Part shown: one piece after another, positions 1-9,639 of the stretch
Position numbering within the stretch: the stretch's first letter is position 1
Layout: each line of letters starts with the position of its first letter
NCBI RefSeq assembly: GCF_902726565.1
Contig: NZ_CACVAF010000014.1
Location: 37,926-101,925 of the forward strand
DNA length: 64,000 nucleotides
Origin: Yersinia vastinensis
GTDB lineage: Bacteria > Pseudomonadota > Gammaproteobacteria > Enterobacterales > Enterobacteriaceae
Direction: 5' to 3'
Notes under the pieces: model-generated
What the model was told of the DNA's origin: nothing
Database searches by the model: none
Seen by the model: the letters and a program-made list of their open reading frames with translations, nothing else
Position numbers and translations under genes: made by a program

Positions 1-131
1 TTTTTCTGTTTGATGAAGGTAGAGTAAGAACACGAGCTTATTTATTAAATAAGCGGCCCATCTTTGTTCATCACGTTTTTAATGTCAGCCGAGCTGATAC
101 TTTGGCCGCTGTTGTGATAGAAAGTTTTTAA
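1..131 (+). CDS. 3' end of an unassigned gene cut by the window edge
   Basis: An open frame enters from the left edge (codons in phase with base 3) and ends at a TAA at 129-131, giving about 42 C-terminal residues ending in AAVVIESF. I do not recognise the family. It lies 60 bases upstream of the ThiF-rhodanese gene on the same strand with no terminator-like hairpin between, so the two are probably co-transcribed. The short visible part does not allow a function to be given. Confidence 0.5.
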   Translation, partial: FLFDEGRVRTRAYLLNKRPIFVHHVFNVSRADTLAAVVIESF

Positions 132-191
132 CTTGGATAAGTCATGGATAACTTACTGTTGGATAAAAGGAGGTAATTTTGGAGTAATGGC

Positions 192-1403
192 ATGAAAATA
201 TTAGTGAACAATACACGATACACACACCTTTCCCCTGCTGAAATGGGATTATACTCTCGACATTTATTGATTCCTGCTATTGGTATCAAAGGCCAGTTGG
301 CACTCAAGAATGCCCACGTATTAATTGTGGGAGCCGGGGGGCTTGGTTGCCCAATCTTACTTTATTTAGCTGCCGCCGGTGTTGGGTGGATAGGTATTAT
401 CGATGCTGATCATATTGATGTTTCCAATGTACATCGGCAAGTTTTATATCGGGTGGCAGATAAGGGAAAGAACAAAGCTGATATTGCTAAGTCACGGTTA
501 CAGGCACTTAACCCTTATATTGAGATAGAAACCTATATTGAGAAATTGAGTGTAGATAACGCTGAAGCGTTAATATCTCGCTACGACATTGTGGTCGATG
601 GTACGGATAACTTTGTTGCGAAATACCTCATTAATGATGCGTGCTATCTGAACGATAAACCCTTGGTTTATGGCGCGATTATGCAATTTGAGGGGCAGGT
701 GTCGGTATTTAATGTACGGGATGAGAATGGCGCTCGTGGTGCTAATTATCGTGATCTTTATACCGAACCACCGGATGCAGCATTGGCCCCCAATTGTGCC
801 GAGGCTGGGGTTTTGGGGATTTTACCCGGCATTATTGGCTGTTTTCAGGCCAATGAAGTGATTAAGTTGATAACTGGTCTGGGGCGGCCTCTATCTGGCC
901 GACTACTGGTTTATGATGCTTTAGACGCGGCGACTACGGAGTTGAGTTTTTCTGCCTCGCTGGATAACCCATTAAGAGACCCTAACTGGTCTCATGTATT
1001 GGAAGAAATGCCAGTGGTATGTAGTAGTGCAATAGCATCTGACCAATTTGTTATGACCTTGGAAGAATTTAATGATCTTATCCACGAATATACGGTTATC
1101 CACCTCATTGACGTCCGCGAATTACATGAAAGAGAGCTGACATCAATTGGTGGTGAGCATATCCCTCTTGCCGAGATAGAAAGTATCGATAATGAATGCC
1201 TTATGGATGTGCCTATTATTTTGTATTGCCAGTCCGGTGTTCGTAGCCAAAGAGCTGCCAGTCTATTGGCAAATAAATTTCCACATTCGCAAATATTCAG
1301 TTTAAAGGGCGGAATATCTGCATTCTTGGCTTCGGATTTATATCCTGAAATGATGGTTAATTTAGTGCTATGCCAGTGTGGTGGATTGAGGACGTGTCAT
1401 TGA
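192..1403 (+). CDS. ThiF/MoeB/HesA-type adenylyltransferase with C-terminal rhodanese domain
   Basis: E1-like enzymes of this family adenylate the C-terminal glycine of a small sulfur-carrier protein, and a fused rhodanese domain then supplies sulfur. Residues 1-260 are the ThiF domain, with nucleotide loop GAGGLG at 47-52, DGTDN at 136-140 and the conserved cysteine in PNCAEAG (Cys202). Residues 285-390 are a rhodanese domain with active-site loop YCQSGVRS (Cys346). The CxxC zinc pair that in MoeB precedes the catalytic cysteine is absent; the corresponding stretch reads RDLYTEPPD. GGAG lies 7 bases before the ATG. No sulfur-carrier gene is visible downstream, so the partner may be upstream beyond the window. 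MoeB and ThiF proper are less likely because of the fusion and the missing zinc ligands. The physiological pathway is unknown. Confidence 0.85.
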   Translation: MKILVNNTRYTHLSPAEMGLYSRHLLIPAIGIKGQLALKNAHVLIVGAGGLGCPILLYLAAAGVGWIGIIDADHIDVSNVHRQVLYRVADKGKNKADIAKSRLQALNPYIEIETYIEKLSVDNAEALISRYDIVVDGTDNFVAKYLINDACYLNDKPLVYGAIMQFEGQVSVFNVRDENGARGANYRDLYTEPPDAALAPNCAEAGVLGILPGIIGCFQANEVIKLITGLGRPLSGRLLVYDALDAATTELSFSASLDNPLRDPNWSHVLEEMPVVCSSAIASDQFVMTLEEFNDLIHEYTVIHLIDVRELHERELTSIGGEHIPLAEIESIDNECLMDVPIILYCQSGVRSQRAASLLANKFPHSQIFSLKGGISAFLASDLYPEMMVNLVLCQCGGLRTCH

Positions 1404-1424
1404 GTGGTCAAACTAAAATGGTTC

Positions 1425-1449
1425 GTGGCCCACTCTCTCGGCGGGCCAC
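1425..1449. terminator. Hairpin between convergent genes
   Basis: A perfect 7-bp inverted repeat, GTGGCCC at 1425-1431 and GGGCCAC at 1443-1449, lies between the ends of the ThiF-rhodanese gene and the yjiS-like gene. There is no strong U-tract on either side, so it is only a probable bidirectional terminator. Confidence 0.45.
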
Positions 1450-1459
1450 TGCTCTATAT

Positions 1460-1699
1460 TTAGCGCCAAAAGGGGCGGCTATAATCTCGTTTGATATCAT
1501 CGCGGTTTAGACCGAGATCTTTTAATTGATCTGAACTCAACCTTTCTAAGGTATTGGCTGTTTTACGCCGTTCATTCCATCGACACAGATATCTGTATGC
1601 TTTCAATCCTAATCGAATAAAAATATTGCGACGATCTTTTGTTGCCCGTGCGGTTGACGAGCAGCATTCATCTATTTGATCTTCAATTATATTATTCAT
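1460..1699 (-). CDS. yjiS: DUF1127 family small protein (YjiS-like)
   Basis: A 79-residue protein whose second half carries the DUF1127 signature: a basic, Trp-rich helix (YRYLCRWNERRKT) followed by LERLSSDQLKDLGL and a C-terminal FWR. The N-terminal 30 residues are longer than in E. coli YjiS (54 residues). Small DUF1127 proteins are generally reported as RNA-binding or regulatory helpers, but no biochemical role is shown here. The start is supported by GGGGAG five bases before the ATG. It is divergent from the MocR-type regulator yjiR, the same pairing as in E. coli yjiS-yjiR. Confidence 0.8.
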   Translation of the reverse strand: MNNIIEDQIDECCSSTARATKDRRNIFIRLGLKAYRYLCRWNERRKTANTLERLSSDQLKDLGLNRDDIKRDYSRPFWR

Positions 1700-1860
1700 T
1701 TTGACTCCCCGTCAGTAGGTGAGCCATTAGGATGAAACTTTTGCATAAAACATTACAGATGCAAATTAGAGCTATTATTTCCATACAGATATGAGATATA
1801 TGAACTGAATGGTTGAAATTAATGCCATCTGTACTGGTTGCTACTGATTAGGTGATATCA

Positions 1861-3309
1861 ATGACTCGTTACCAACAACTGGCTGACATTCTTAGTCAGC
1901 GGATTAAAGAAGGGTTGTATAGCGCAGGTGAACGGCTCCCTTCCGTCAGAGTTTTGAGTGACGAGCATGGTGTCAGTATTAGTACTGTCCAGCAGGCTTA
2001 TCGGCAATTGGAAGAGCGCCTGCTGATTGAAGCACGTGCAAAGTCGGGTTATTTCGTGCGTTGCTGCTCAAACCTGCCTTCCTTGCCTGCAACATGCACC
2101 CACGCGCAGCGGCCAGTAGAAATCTCTCAATGGGAAAATACGCTGGCCTTCCTACAAAGAAGCGTGCAGGAAAATATCCTTTATCTGGGTATTGGTTCGC
2201 CGGATCTTTCTGCTCCAGGGCTTAAAATACTGAGTCGCCTGTTGAGCCGTGTTAGCCTCCATCAGAGTGAAGAAGTGCTGGATTACGACAACATTTATGG
2301 CTCCTTGGCGTTGCGTGAACAAATTGCCCGTTTGATGCTAGACAGTGGTAATCACCAATCAGCAGAAAATATTATTATTACTTCCGGGTGTCATGGTGCG
2401 TTGGCTGTGGCTCTTGGCGCTGTTTGCCAACCCGGTGATATTGTTGCTGTTGATTCCCCCAGTTTTCATGGCGCAATGCAAACCCTGAAAGGGATGGGCA
2501 TGAAGGTCATTGAAATTCCTACAGATCCGGTGGTAGGGATCAGTTTGGAAGCCTTAGAGATGGCCTTGGACCAATGGCCCATTAAGGCCGTTCAGCTCAC
2601 TCCAACTTGCAATAATCCATTGGGTTACAACATGCCTGATGAACGGAAAAAAGCGCTACTAATACTCGCCCAGCGCTACGATATCGCCATTATTGAAGAC
2701 GATGTCTATGGCGCTCTAGCTTATCAATATCCTCGTCCTCCCACGATTGCTTCTTTTGATGATGATGGTCGGGTATTGCTGTGCAGTTCCTTTTCGAAAA
2801 CAGTCGCTCCGGGCTTACGTATTGGCTGGATTGCGCCTGGCCGCTATTTAGATAAAGCGTTACACATGAAATATATCTCTGCCGGGCGAGTGGCCTCGCT
2901 GCCTCAATTGGCCATGGCTGAATTTATTAAGCAAGGGCATTACATGCAGCACTTGCGCCGAATGCGTCGTCAATACCAACGCCATCGCGACATTATGACC
3001 GGTTGGGTGATGAAATATTTCCCACCGAATACCTGCCTAAGCAGGCCGCAAGGCAGCTTTATGTTATGGGTTGAATTACCGCACGGATTTGATAGTCAGC
3101 GTCTGAATCGTTGTTTATTACCGCTTGGTGTACAGGTTGCCGCTGGATCTATCAGTTCGGCGTCGGGGAAATACCGTAATTGTTTGCGACTGAGTTACAG
3201 CAAACCAATGACGTCAGACATTGAACGGGCAGTACAAAAAGTGGGGAAAGTGATTTATGAGTTGCTGGCGGAAATGGAATCTCCGAAAGTAGCAAAAAAC
3301 CAGCCATAG
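1861..3309 (+). CDS. yjiR: MocR-type (GntR-HTH plus aminotransferase) transcriptional regulator YjiR
   Basis: A 482-residue fusion of an N-terminal GntR winged helix (about residues 1-70, with LPSVRVLSDEHGVSISTVQQ) and a class I aminotransferase-like domain. The PLP-binding lysine is visible in SSFSKT (Lys313), together with the aspartate/tyrosine context DDVYGALAYQ. Members use PLP or a PLP adduct as effector. Sequence and gene context match E. coli YjiR closely from memory. A frame-continuous GTG lies nine bases upstream (1852), but AGGTG spaced seven bases from ATG 1861 favours the latter, which also matches the family start MTRYQ. The regulated genes are unknown; the adjacent divergent yjiS is a natural candidate. 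Confidence 0.85.
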   Translation: MTRYQQLADILSQRIKEGLYSAGERLPSVRVLSDEHGVSISTVQQAYRQLEERLLIEARAKSGYFVRCCSNLPSLPATCTHAQRPVEISQWENTLAFLQRSVQENILYLGIGSPDLSAPGLKILSRLLSRVSLHQSEEVLDYDNIYGSLALREQIARLMLDSGNHQSAENIIITSGCHGALAVALGAVCQPGDIVAVDSPSFHGAMQTLKGMGMKVIEIPTDPVVGISLEALEMALDQWPIKAVQLTPTCNNPLGYNMPDERKKALLILAQRYDIAIIEDDVYGALAYQYPRPPTIASFDDDGRVLLCSSFSKTVAPGLRIGWIAPGRYLDKALHMKYISAGRVASLPQLAMAEFIKQGHYMQHLRRMRRQYQRHRDIMTGWVMKYFPPNTCLSRPQGSFMLWVELPHGFDSQRLNRCLLPLGVQVAAGSISSASGKYRNCLRLSYSKPMTSDIERAVQKVGKVIYELLAEMESPKVAKNQP

Positions 3310-3316
3310 GCTGGTT
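3293..3316 (-). terminator. Rho-independent terminator of the hem operon
   Basis: Read on the minus strand, AACCAGCC / GGCTGGTT form an 8-bp stem with a 3-base loop (3298-3316), followed by a run of T (complement of the A-tract at 3294-3299). It lies 24 bases beyond the hemV stop and overlaps the 3' end of yjiR. Confidence 0.85.
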
Positions 3317-3340
3317 GGTATCATTTGATTTGACGGAGAC

Positions 3341-4156
3341 TTATTGACGTAAATAAATCTGTGGTAAGGCTGTTTCTGGGTGGCGTGAAATACCCAGATC
3401 GGCCTGGTACCAGCGGGTCAGCGTCTCGGCATTGAGCACTTCTTCCGGCGTACCGCTAGCAACGAGTTCGCCTTGCGCCAACAACAAAATACGATCGGCA
3501 TACAATGCCGCCAGATTCAAATCGTGCAGCACACAACACACCGCCAAAGGTTCTTGGAGGGTGAGTTGACGCAGCAGACGCAACGTATGTTGTTGATGAT
3601 AGAGATCTAATGCGGATGTCGGTTCGTCAAGGAACAACCAGCGCGGTGTTGGTTCCGGTTGCCACAGTTGTGCCAGCACCCGAGCGAGTTGTACTCGTTG
3701 TTGTTCACCCCCGGATAATGCGCGATAGTCGCGCTGTGCCAGCGCCAGACAGTCGGTTTGTGCCATGACTTCTTGCAGTGCCTGCCGATTGTGCGTGGCT
3801 CCATAAGGTGCGCGCCCCATCTGAATCACTTCACTGACACTAAATGGAAACGCCAAATCACTGTATTGGCGCATCACCGCACGGGTGCGGGCCAATGCTT
3901 GTGGCTGCCAGTTATTGAGGTTTTTCCCCAGCAACTGGCACTCGCCATCTGAGGGGGGCAGATAGCCAGTTAACAAACGCAGTAAGGTGGATTTCCCTGC
4001 GCCGTTCGGCCCAATAATAGCCACCATTTCACCACTGGCAATGTGCAGTGAAACGTCATTGATAAGCTTTCGCCCCTGCACATGGTAGGAAAGCTGGCTC
4101 GCTTCTAATAACGCGGCGGGTGCCGTTATCCTATTAACACCTGCTATATCAACCAC
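3341..4156 (-). CDS. hemV: Hemin ABC transporter ATP-binding protein
   Basis: ATPase of the inner-membrane haem importer HemTUV. Visible motifs: Walker [10 protein letters not shown] (about residue 50), ABC signature LSGGEQQRV and Walker [10 protein letters not shown] followed by an H-loop LHDLNLAA. At 271 residues it has the normal length. The start is GTG with GGGAG seven bases upstream. It overlaps hemU by eight bases, so translation is probably coupled. Last gene of the hem operon, followed directly by a terminator. Also called hmuV in Y. pestis. Confidence 0.95.
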   Translation of the reverse strand: MVDIAGVNRITAPAALLEASQLSYHVQGRKLINDVSLHIASGEMVAIIGPNGAGKSTLLRLLTGYLPPSDGECQLLGKNLNNWQPQALARTRAVMRQYSDLAFPFSVSEVIQMGRAPYGATHNRQALQEVMAQTDCLALAQRDYRALSGGEQQRVQLARVLAQLWQPEPTPRWLFLDEPTSALDLYHQQHTLRLLRQLTLQEPLAVCCVLHDLNLAALYADRILLLAQGELVASGTPEEVLNAETLTRWYQADLGISRHPETALPQIYLRQ

Positions 4157-5153
4157 TGCGTTGCTCCCGTTGACGCAAAATCAGCCACAGAAAATAAGGG
4201 CCACCCAATAGGCTGGTTATCAACCCGACCGGCATCTCTGCCGGTGCGACCAATGTCCGCGCCAGAGTATCCGCTGTCAGTAACAAACAAGCCCCACCCA
4301 AGGCGGCTCCGGGCAGTAACCAACGGTGGTCAGCCCCGATACGCATACGGATAAGATGCGGCACGACTAGCCCGATAAAGCCGATAACCCCACTGACAGC
4401 TACCGCTGCACCAATCAATATTGCGCTGAGTAACAGCAAGTGCAGCTTGGCCTGACGCACATTAACTCCGAGGTAATGCGCTTCTTCATCCCCTAACTGC
4501 AATAGGTTCAATTGGCGTGCTTGCAGCAAACCGAGTACACAAGCAGGCAGGATTAACGATGCAGCGACCATCAGGGTTGACCACTGGGCCTGACCTAAAC
4601 TCCCCATACTCCACAGGGAGAACTGGCGTAATTGTTGGTCATCACTGATATAGGTCAGCACTCCAACAGCCGCACCACACAGGGCATTGATCGCGATACC
4701 CGCCAGTAGAAGGCGTGATAAATTACCGTGCCCCCAGCGGCTGAGAGTAAAAATAATAGCAGAAATGGCCAAACTGCCAATAAAGGCCCCGACCATATGG
4801 CTATAAAGCGCTAACAGTGGCGGTAAACTGAATGGCATAACGATAATCAGCCCGACACACAGAGCCGCGCCGCTACTGATGCCCAGCAGGCCGGGATCGG
4901 CCAGTGGGTTGCGAAACAGCCCTTGCATGATGGCGCCGGATACCGCCAACGCACAACCGACAACGACAGCAAGCAGCACGCGGGGCAGGCGGATATTCAG
5001 CCAGATATGCCACATGGCATCATCTAATGATGCATGCCATAACGTACGAAATGAGAGCGTCAATGCGCCCATGTTGGCCGAGCCGAGCGCTAATAGAATG
5101 AGAATCATCAGCAAGATGCTCAACATCAGGCGTGGATGGACTCGACAATTCAT
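4149..5153 (-). CDS. hemU: Hemin ABC transporter permease
   Basis: FecCD/BtuC-family permease, 334 residues, with about nine or ten hydrophobic segments and the family motif [19 protein letters not shown] near residue 80. Forms the membrane channel with HemV and receives haem from periplasmic HemT. The stop of hemT and the ATG of hemU overlap by four bases. Alternative name hmuU. Confidence 0.95.
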   Translation of the reverse strand: MNCRVHPRLMLSILLMILILLALGSANMGALTLSFRTLWHASLDDAMWHIWLNIRLPRVLLAVVVGCALAVSGAIMQGLFRNPLADPGLLGISSGAALCVGLIIVMPFSLPPLLALYSHMVGAFIGSLAISAIIFTLSRWGHGNLSRLLLAGIAINALCGAAVGVLTYISDDQQLRQFSLWSMGSLGQAQWSTLMVAASLILPACVLGLLQARQLNLLQLGDEEAHYLGVNVRQAKLHLLLLSAILIGAAVAVSGVIGFIGLVVPHLIRMRIGADHRWLLPGAALGGACLLLTADTLARTLVAPAEMPVGLITSLLGGPYFLWLILRQREQRSG

Positions 5154-5989
5154 TGCGCTTGTTCCATGCCTTTACGCAGTTGCGACAGCACTTGTGGCGT
5201 TTCTAAGCCAAAGCCAAGCAATGCCATATCATCAACAACCAACAGGCGTTTATTTTTCCCCGCAGGCGTTAGGGCCATACCGGGTAATTTCCAGATGCCG
5301 TCATTCCCTCCTAGTGCTCTCACACCGTCACTGGTAATCAGTAATAAATCGGGGGCGCTGGCAATCACGCCTTCTTGTGACAGTGGGCGATAGCGGCTGA
5401 AACCTTGCATCGCGTTGCTGCCACCGGCGGCGCGAATCATGGCATCGGCCGCGGTATTTTGGCCCGCAGCCATCGGCGTTAAACCACCGTGGCTCATGAC
5501 AAACAGCACTTTGACCGGCAGTGGCGTGTTATTCACTGCGCTCAAGCGTTGCTGATAGTCATTAATCAGATCTTGCCCTTTTTCCTGCTGATGAAGTGCT
5601 GTAGCGATTGCGTTTATCTTCACGGCGACGCTTTCTGGTGTGGTTTGACCCGGTACGGTGACTACATTCACACCACTGTCAGCAACTTGTTTAAGCACCA
5701 GTGAAGGCTGCGCGAGTTCACTGACTAATAGCATGGTCGGCTTCATTGCCAGAATCCCTTCGGCATTGAGCATGCGCATGTAACCAACATCAGGCAGCTT
5801 CTGTACTGCCTGAGGCTGTAGACTGGTACTGTCACGGGCCACAATCTCGCTACCCGCACCCAGTGCATAGGCGATTTCTGTTACATCACCACCAATGGTG
5901 ACAATACGTTCTGCGGCTAACGTCGTTAGCGGCAGCAGACCAGCGCTCAGTGACAGAATGAAAGGGAGTGACAGCAACCTTAGTCTCAT
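5150..5989 (-). CDS. hemT: Periplasmic hemin-binding protein
   Basis: A 279-residue substrate-binding protein of the type III (BtuF/HmuT) family. It has an N-terminal signal peptide ending about LTTLAA (residue 25) and the start of the first lobe at [19 protein letters not shown]. It carries haem from the outer-membrane receptor HemR to HemUV. The start overlaps the hemS stop by four bases (ATGA), consistent with one transcript. Alternative name hmuT. Confidence 0.95.
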   Translation of the reverse strand: MRLRLLSLPFILSLSAGLLPLTTLAAERIVTIGGDVTEIAYALGAGSEIVARDSTSLQPQAVQKLPDVGYMRMLNAEGILAMKPTMLLVSELAQPSLVLKQVADSGVNVVTVPGQTTPESVAVKINAIATALHQQEKGQDLINDYQQRLSAVNNTPLPVKVLFVMSHGGLTPMAAGQNTAADAMIRAAGGSNAMQGFSRYRPLSQEGVIASAPDLLLITSDGVRALGGNDGIWKLPGMALTPAGKNKRLLVVDDMALLGFGLETPQVLSQLRKGMEQAQ

Positions 5990-7023
5990 GCGGCGATATC
6001 CTTATTGTTTAGGCGGGCAATCTGCTCACGCCATTGGCTTTGTTCTGGCTGCCCTTCGGTACGCTGACCGTAAAGTTGAGCAACTTGAGTACCATCGGCA
6101 GCAAACAGCTCCAGACTGGTGACAAACCCATCTTTAGTTGGCTTACGGGTAATCCAGCTTTCAGCAATAGCCGTTTCAATCAGATGTAGCGTAAAGCGCT
6201 GGTTGAAAACATTAATCCACTCTTGGTGCGGTGTGACTTTTTCAATCATACCGGTGAAAATTTGCACGCAACCACGGTTACCGACGAAGATCATGATTTC
6301 GTTCTGTTCCTGCTGGGCGATATTCAGCAGTTGTGTCAGCGAGCTGTTATCAACCTGATAGGCCAGATCATCACCCACGGCGCGGAATGCTTGTTGGCGA
6401 GTAAGGTTATTGCGCTTGAGCAACTGGAAAAATTGGTGCACGTCCGTCATTGCGCGCCATTCAGTATCAACAACCTCATCAGTGGCGGTCGGTTCGGTAA
6501 CCTCAGTTGTGCCCAAAGGTTGTAACTGCAATTCTGGGTTTTCTACGCTAATGAACTTCGCCAGCAAAGCATCCCAAGCGGCCATGTCCGTTTGTTCCGT
6601 GACGTATACTTTGTGCAAAGCATCGCCCTGATGGTCGAAAAACTGAATGCTATGGCGTACACCGTGGCGTGTGTCTTCTGTTAGCGTAAAGGCGCTGGCC
6701 CATTGGTTGAGGAACAGACGCAAATCCAAATGACGCGGATTGAGGATCAAACCAGCATGGCCATTCAGATGTTGATTCTCATAACGGCCCATTTGCTCAT
6801 GTACTGCATAGGTGTTGCGGGTGATGGCTTTGGCTTCACCAACCGCTTCTAATGCAGCCAGCAAGGCACGGGCATCTGAATGTAGGCGTTTAGCGTCATG
6901 TCCAACACGGCAGTGGGTCAGCTCTGCTTCTGAAATGCCCATCAGTGTGGCTAAATCACGTGCATATTTGCCCGGATTATCGGCTTTGGCTTGAACATAC
7001 TGCTCATATATTGACTTGCTCAT
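5986..7023 (-). CDS. hemS: Cytoplasmic hemin-binding/degradation factor HemS
   Basis: A 345-residue HemS/ChuS/HmuS protein composed of two homologous halves of about 170 residues; the repeated features are [13 protein letters not shown] in the second half and the [14 protein letters not shown] region in the first. Family members bind haem through a histidine in the domain linker and either store it or open the ring in the presence of a reductant. The start is supported by GAGGAA six bases before ATG. First of the hemSTUV block, 117 bases downstream of hemR. Confidence 0.95.
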   Translation of the reverse strand: MSKSIYEQYVQAKADNPGKYARDLATLMGISEAELTHCRVGHDAKRLHSDARALLAALEAVGEAKAITRNTYAVHEQMGRYENQHLNGHAGLILNPRHLDLRLFLNQWASAFTLTEDTRHGVRHSIQFFDHQGDALHKVYVTEQTDMAAWDALLAKFISVENPELQLQPLGTTEVTEPTATDEVVDTEWRAMTDVHQFFQLLKRNNLTRQQAFRAVGDDLAYQVDNSSLTQLLNIAQQEQNEIMIFVGNRGCVQIFTGMIEKVTPHQEWINVFNQRFTLHLIETAIAESWITRKPTKDGFVTSLELFAADGTQVAQLYGQRTEGQPEQSQWREQIARLNNKDIAA

Positions 7024-7140
7024 AATAACTTCCTCATTCTATTGATTTTTTATATGCAGGTGACAGCGTTAAATAATAATCCGGTAATCCACAGATTGAA
7101 TTACCGGAAGTGTTATTTCAGACGATCTTTTTCCAATGCG

Positions 7141-9177
7141 TTACCACTGATAGCTCACGAAGAGTTTCGCGTTGCGGCCATCTTGTGGCACGCCTTGTGG
7201 TGCGTAATACTCTTTATCAAATGCGTTACCCAGTACCACGGTGGTCGTCACGCCTTTAAACTGTTCTTGACCTTTATAGCTGACATAAAAGTCATTGAGC
7301 CCATAGCCTGCCTGACGTTTGCCAGTACTTAACGGTTGGGAACGATCAGCGAAGGTGGCAATCCAGCCAACCGCAAAACCACTATTGGCAACCGGTACAT
7401 CGAGGGTACTGGTGACGGTATCCGGGTTAATCGATTCGAGCCATGCATTGGTACTTTGGTTTTTACCGCGGGTTCGGTTATAGGCCAGATCCCAGCTAAA
7501 TAAGGATGTCTGGTAGCTCATGGTGGCATCCCAACCCCAGATTTTTGCTCTATCGATATTCACAGAGGTGGTGGTCATGGCAGCCATGTTCACCTTGGTG
7601 TCGATATAGTCTTTCGCATTGGTATCGAAGTAGCTGGCTTTGAATTGCAAATCATCGTCAGCCATCAACAGATTGCTAAAGCGCAGACCAAAACCATATT
7701 CCTGAGTTTCGTTGGTTTCCGGTTTCAGATTGGGATTGGGAACCCAATAGTTGGTGAGCACTCTTCCCGGCGCGATAGGAATAGAGAAGTGTTTTGAATC
7801 GTTATACATCTCGCCCATGGTGGGGGCGCGGAATGCTTGAGCATAGGATCCGAACAGCATCAGCCAATCAGTCGGCATAATGCTAACCGCACCGCGTGAT
7901 GACCACTTATCGGCATCCACATCGGCGTAACCGTCGCTGCTGCCACGATAGTTGTCATAACGAGTACCGGCTAAAATAGACACTGGCAGATCACGTAGGG
8001 TTATCTCATCTTGTAGCCAGCCGGAACCGAAACGAATGTCCGCTTGTGGGAAGCTTTCCGTGGCTCCGCCCGGTGTCTGTTCCTGTTTATAGGCTTCTGT
8101 ACCGTAAGTCAGCAAATGCGAGGCAAAACTGTCAGTAAACAGACGCGTGCGGTTTTCCAGTTTTCCGCCTTCGGTTGTTTGCTTGCGCTTCTCCTCAATC
8201 GTGCCAATAGCTCCTTGTGGACGCGCATTGATTTGTACTTCGGAATAATAAACTTGCGCAGTGGCATTCAACCACTCTTGGTCGAGCGGTTTAATGTTGT
8301 AGCTGAGTTGAGCATCGCGCTGGATGGTTGAGCGGTTGGTCAGCACATTGGTGCTAGAAGCTGCACTGGATTGCGGGTTCTTTGGCTCTATTGCGCTGTT
8401 GTTGTAATAGCGCAGGTTAGCGCTCAACGACTGAGCCTGATCAATACGCCATGTCCCTTTTGCCAGCACATTGCTGATGGTTTCATCATTTGGTGCACTA
8501 AAACCATCGCTTTGGCGGATGTTGCCGATGTCACGAGTCCCAAAGGAGAGTACGCCATCAACATCATCGGTACGGCCAAATGCGCTCGCACCTAAACCGA
8601 AGCTGTGATCGCCAGTTGCCGCGGAACTGTATACGCGATAACCACTATTTTGACCCGGTGATAACAAATCTGCCGCATCCACTGTTTCATAAGAAATCAC
8701 CCCACCCAATGCACCGCTACCATAAAGTAGGGCTGAGGGGCCACGTACAACTTCAACGCGTTTCACCAGCGCGGGATCGAGGAAGGTAGAGTTTAAGTGG
8801 CCAGTATCCGTGCCTTGACGAATGCCATCAACCAAGGTGAGGACACCTTGCTTACCATAGCCGCGCAGTGTCACATCCTGACCATTGACGCGCCCGCTAC
8901 CGGTGACGGTCAGTCCTGGAATTTTACGCAGCATGTCTACCGCAGTCGTGGCTGTTTCACTGGTCGGTGAGCTTGCCTCGACCACCGTCACCATCATCGG
9001 TGCTTCAAAGCTACTGCGCTCATTACCTGTCGCAGTGACAACCATGGTGTCGCTGGTGTGTTTTTTGCTACTGGTTGAGGTGGTGGTATCAGCAGCTTGA
9101 ACAGCAAGAGGCAGGGCGCAGGCAATTGCCAAACTGAGTGGGGACCAGCGGAAACGGTCGGAAGTGGAACGAGGCAT
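7141..9177 (-). CDS. hemR: TonB-dependent hemin receptor
   Basis: Outer-membrane haem receptor of 678 residues. The start is set at MPRSTSDRFRW because GGAG lies ten bases upstream and a signal peptide follows directly (cleavage near LAVQA-AD). A longer upstream frame would add 33 residues with no ribosome site. Visible features: TonB box DTMVVTATGN, plug domain from about residue 45 (DMLRKIPGLTV, GVLTLVDG), the receptor motifs FRAP and NPNL in the middle of the barrel, and a C-terminal aromatic residue (SYQW). Works with HemP and HemSTUV. Confidence 0.95.
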   Translation of the reverse strand: MPRSTSDRFRWSPLSLAIACALPLAVQAADTTTSTSSKKHTSDTMVVTATGNERSSFEAPMMVTVVEASSPTSETATTAVDMLRKIPGLTVTGSGRVNGQDVTLRGYGKQGVLTLVDGIRQGTDTGHLNSTFLDPALVKRVEVVRGPSALLYGSGALGGVISYETVDAADLLSPGQNSGYRVYSSAATGDHSFGLGASAFGRTDDVDGVLSFGTRDIGNIRQSDGFSAPNDETISNVLAKGTWRIDQAQSLSANLRYYNNSAIEPKNPQSSAASSTNVLTNRSTIQRDAQLSYNIKPLDQEWLNATAQVYYSEVQINARPQGAIGTIEEKRKQTTEGGKLENRTRLFTDSFASHLLTYGTEAYKQEQTPGGATESFPQADIRFGSGWLQDEITLRDLPVSILAGTRYDNYRGSSDGYADVDADKWSSRGAVSIMPTDWLMLFGSYAQAFRAPTMGEMYNDSKHFSIPIAPGRVLTNYWVPNPNLKPETNETQEYGFGLRFSNLLMADDDLQFKASYFDTNAKDYIDTKVNMAAMTTTSVNIDRAKIWGWDATMSYQTSLFSWDLAYNRTRGKNQSTNAWLESINPDTVTSTLDVPVANSGFAVGWIATFADRSQPLSTGKRQAGYGLNDFYVSYKGQEQFKGVTTTVVLGNAFDKEYYAPQGVPQDGRNAKLFVSYQW

Positions 9178-9233
9178 GTCGGCAATTCTCCATATTTTTT
9201 CTATGCAAATAATTAATATGCAAACAAATAGAT

Positions 9234-9322
9234 AGGTTGCTGGCTGCCTTGATTCGAGAATCTGGGTGGCTTGCATTGAGCATCATCTCTTTTGTCTTGC
9301 GGCTACGGCATTGCAGCAACCT
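9234..9322 (-). other. Long-range inverted repeat in the hemP-hemR intergenic region
   Basis: AGGTTGCTG at 9234-9242 is perfectly complementary to CAGCAACCT at 9314-9322. The 71-base loop makes it look like an mRNA leader structure, not a terminator. It would lie in the hemR leader if hemP and hemR are on one transcript, and could set their relative expression. Function is inferred only. Confidence 0.3.
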
Positions 9323-9347
9323 CGCGACGCTAGATAAATGATGCATA

Positions 9348-9539
9348 TTATTTAGTCAGTATCAGTTTTCCGGCCTTGGTTTGACGCAGTTGATAGCACT
9401 CGCCCTGATGGACGATAAAGGCCACACCATGCCCTCTCAGCAGCTGTTCGCTGGTGACAGACAAGGGTTTGCTTGCCGTCGGGGAGTCGACAGCAGGCTC
9501 GTCGTTCAATATTGGCGTTTTAGTCAACTGTTTATCCAT
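9348..9539 (-). CDS. hemP: Hemin uptake protein HemP
   Basis: A 63-residue protein with the conserved HemP C-terminal region: VTSEQLLRG, then IVHQGECYQLRQTKAGKLIL. HemP is a short conserved partner of haem receptors and an activator of haem-receptor expression in some bacteria. The start is placed at MDKQLTKTP because the Fur-box-like promoter elements lie just upstream; a longer frame to 9593 would run into them. The Shine-Dalgarno sequence is weak. First gene of the hem operon. Confidence 0.85.
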   Translation of the reverse strand: MDKQLTKTPILNDEPAVDSPTASKPLSVTSEQLLRGHGVAFIVHQGECYQLRQTKAGKLILTK

Positions 9540-9552
9540 ATAACTAACAAGG

Positions 9553-9590
9553 TAATGATAACCACTATCAATATGATAAGCATTATCAAT
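9553..9590 (-). promoter_or_regulatory. Fur-box-like operator of hemP/hemR
   Basis: The minus strand contains overlapping GATAAT-type hexamers: GATAATGCTTATCA at about 9574-9588, followed by TGATAGTGGTTATCATT at about 9553-9570. This resembles two adjacent Fur sites (consensus GATAATGATAATCATTATC). It sits 14-50 bases before the hemP ATG. Confidence 0.8.
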
Positions 9591-9639
9591 CATGACTCAA
9601 TGTTACATCAAGACATATTTATTGTTAACTTGCTTTTAC

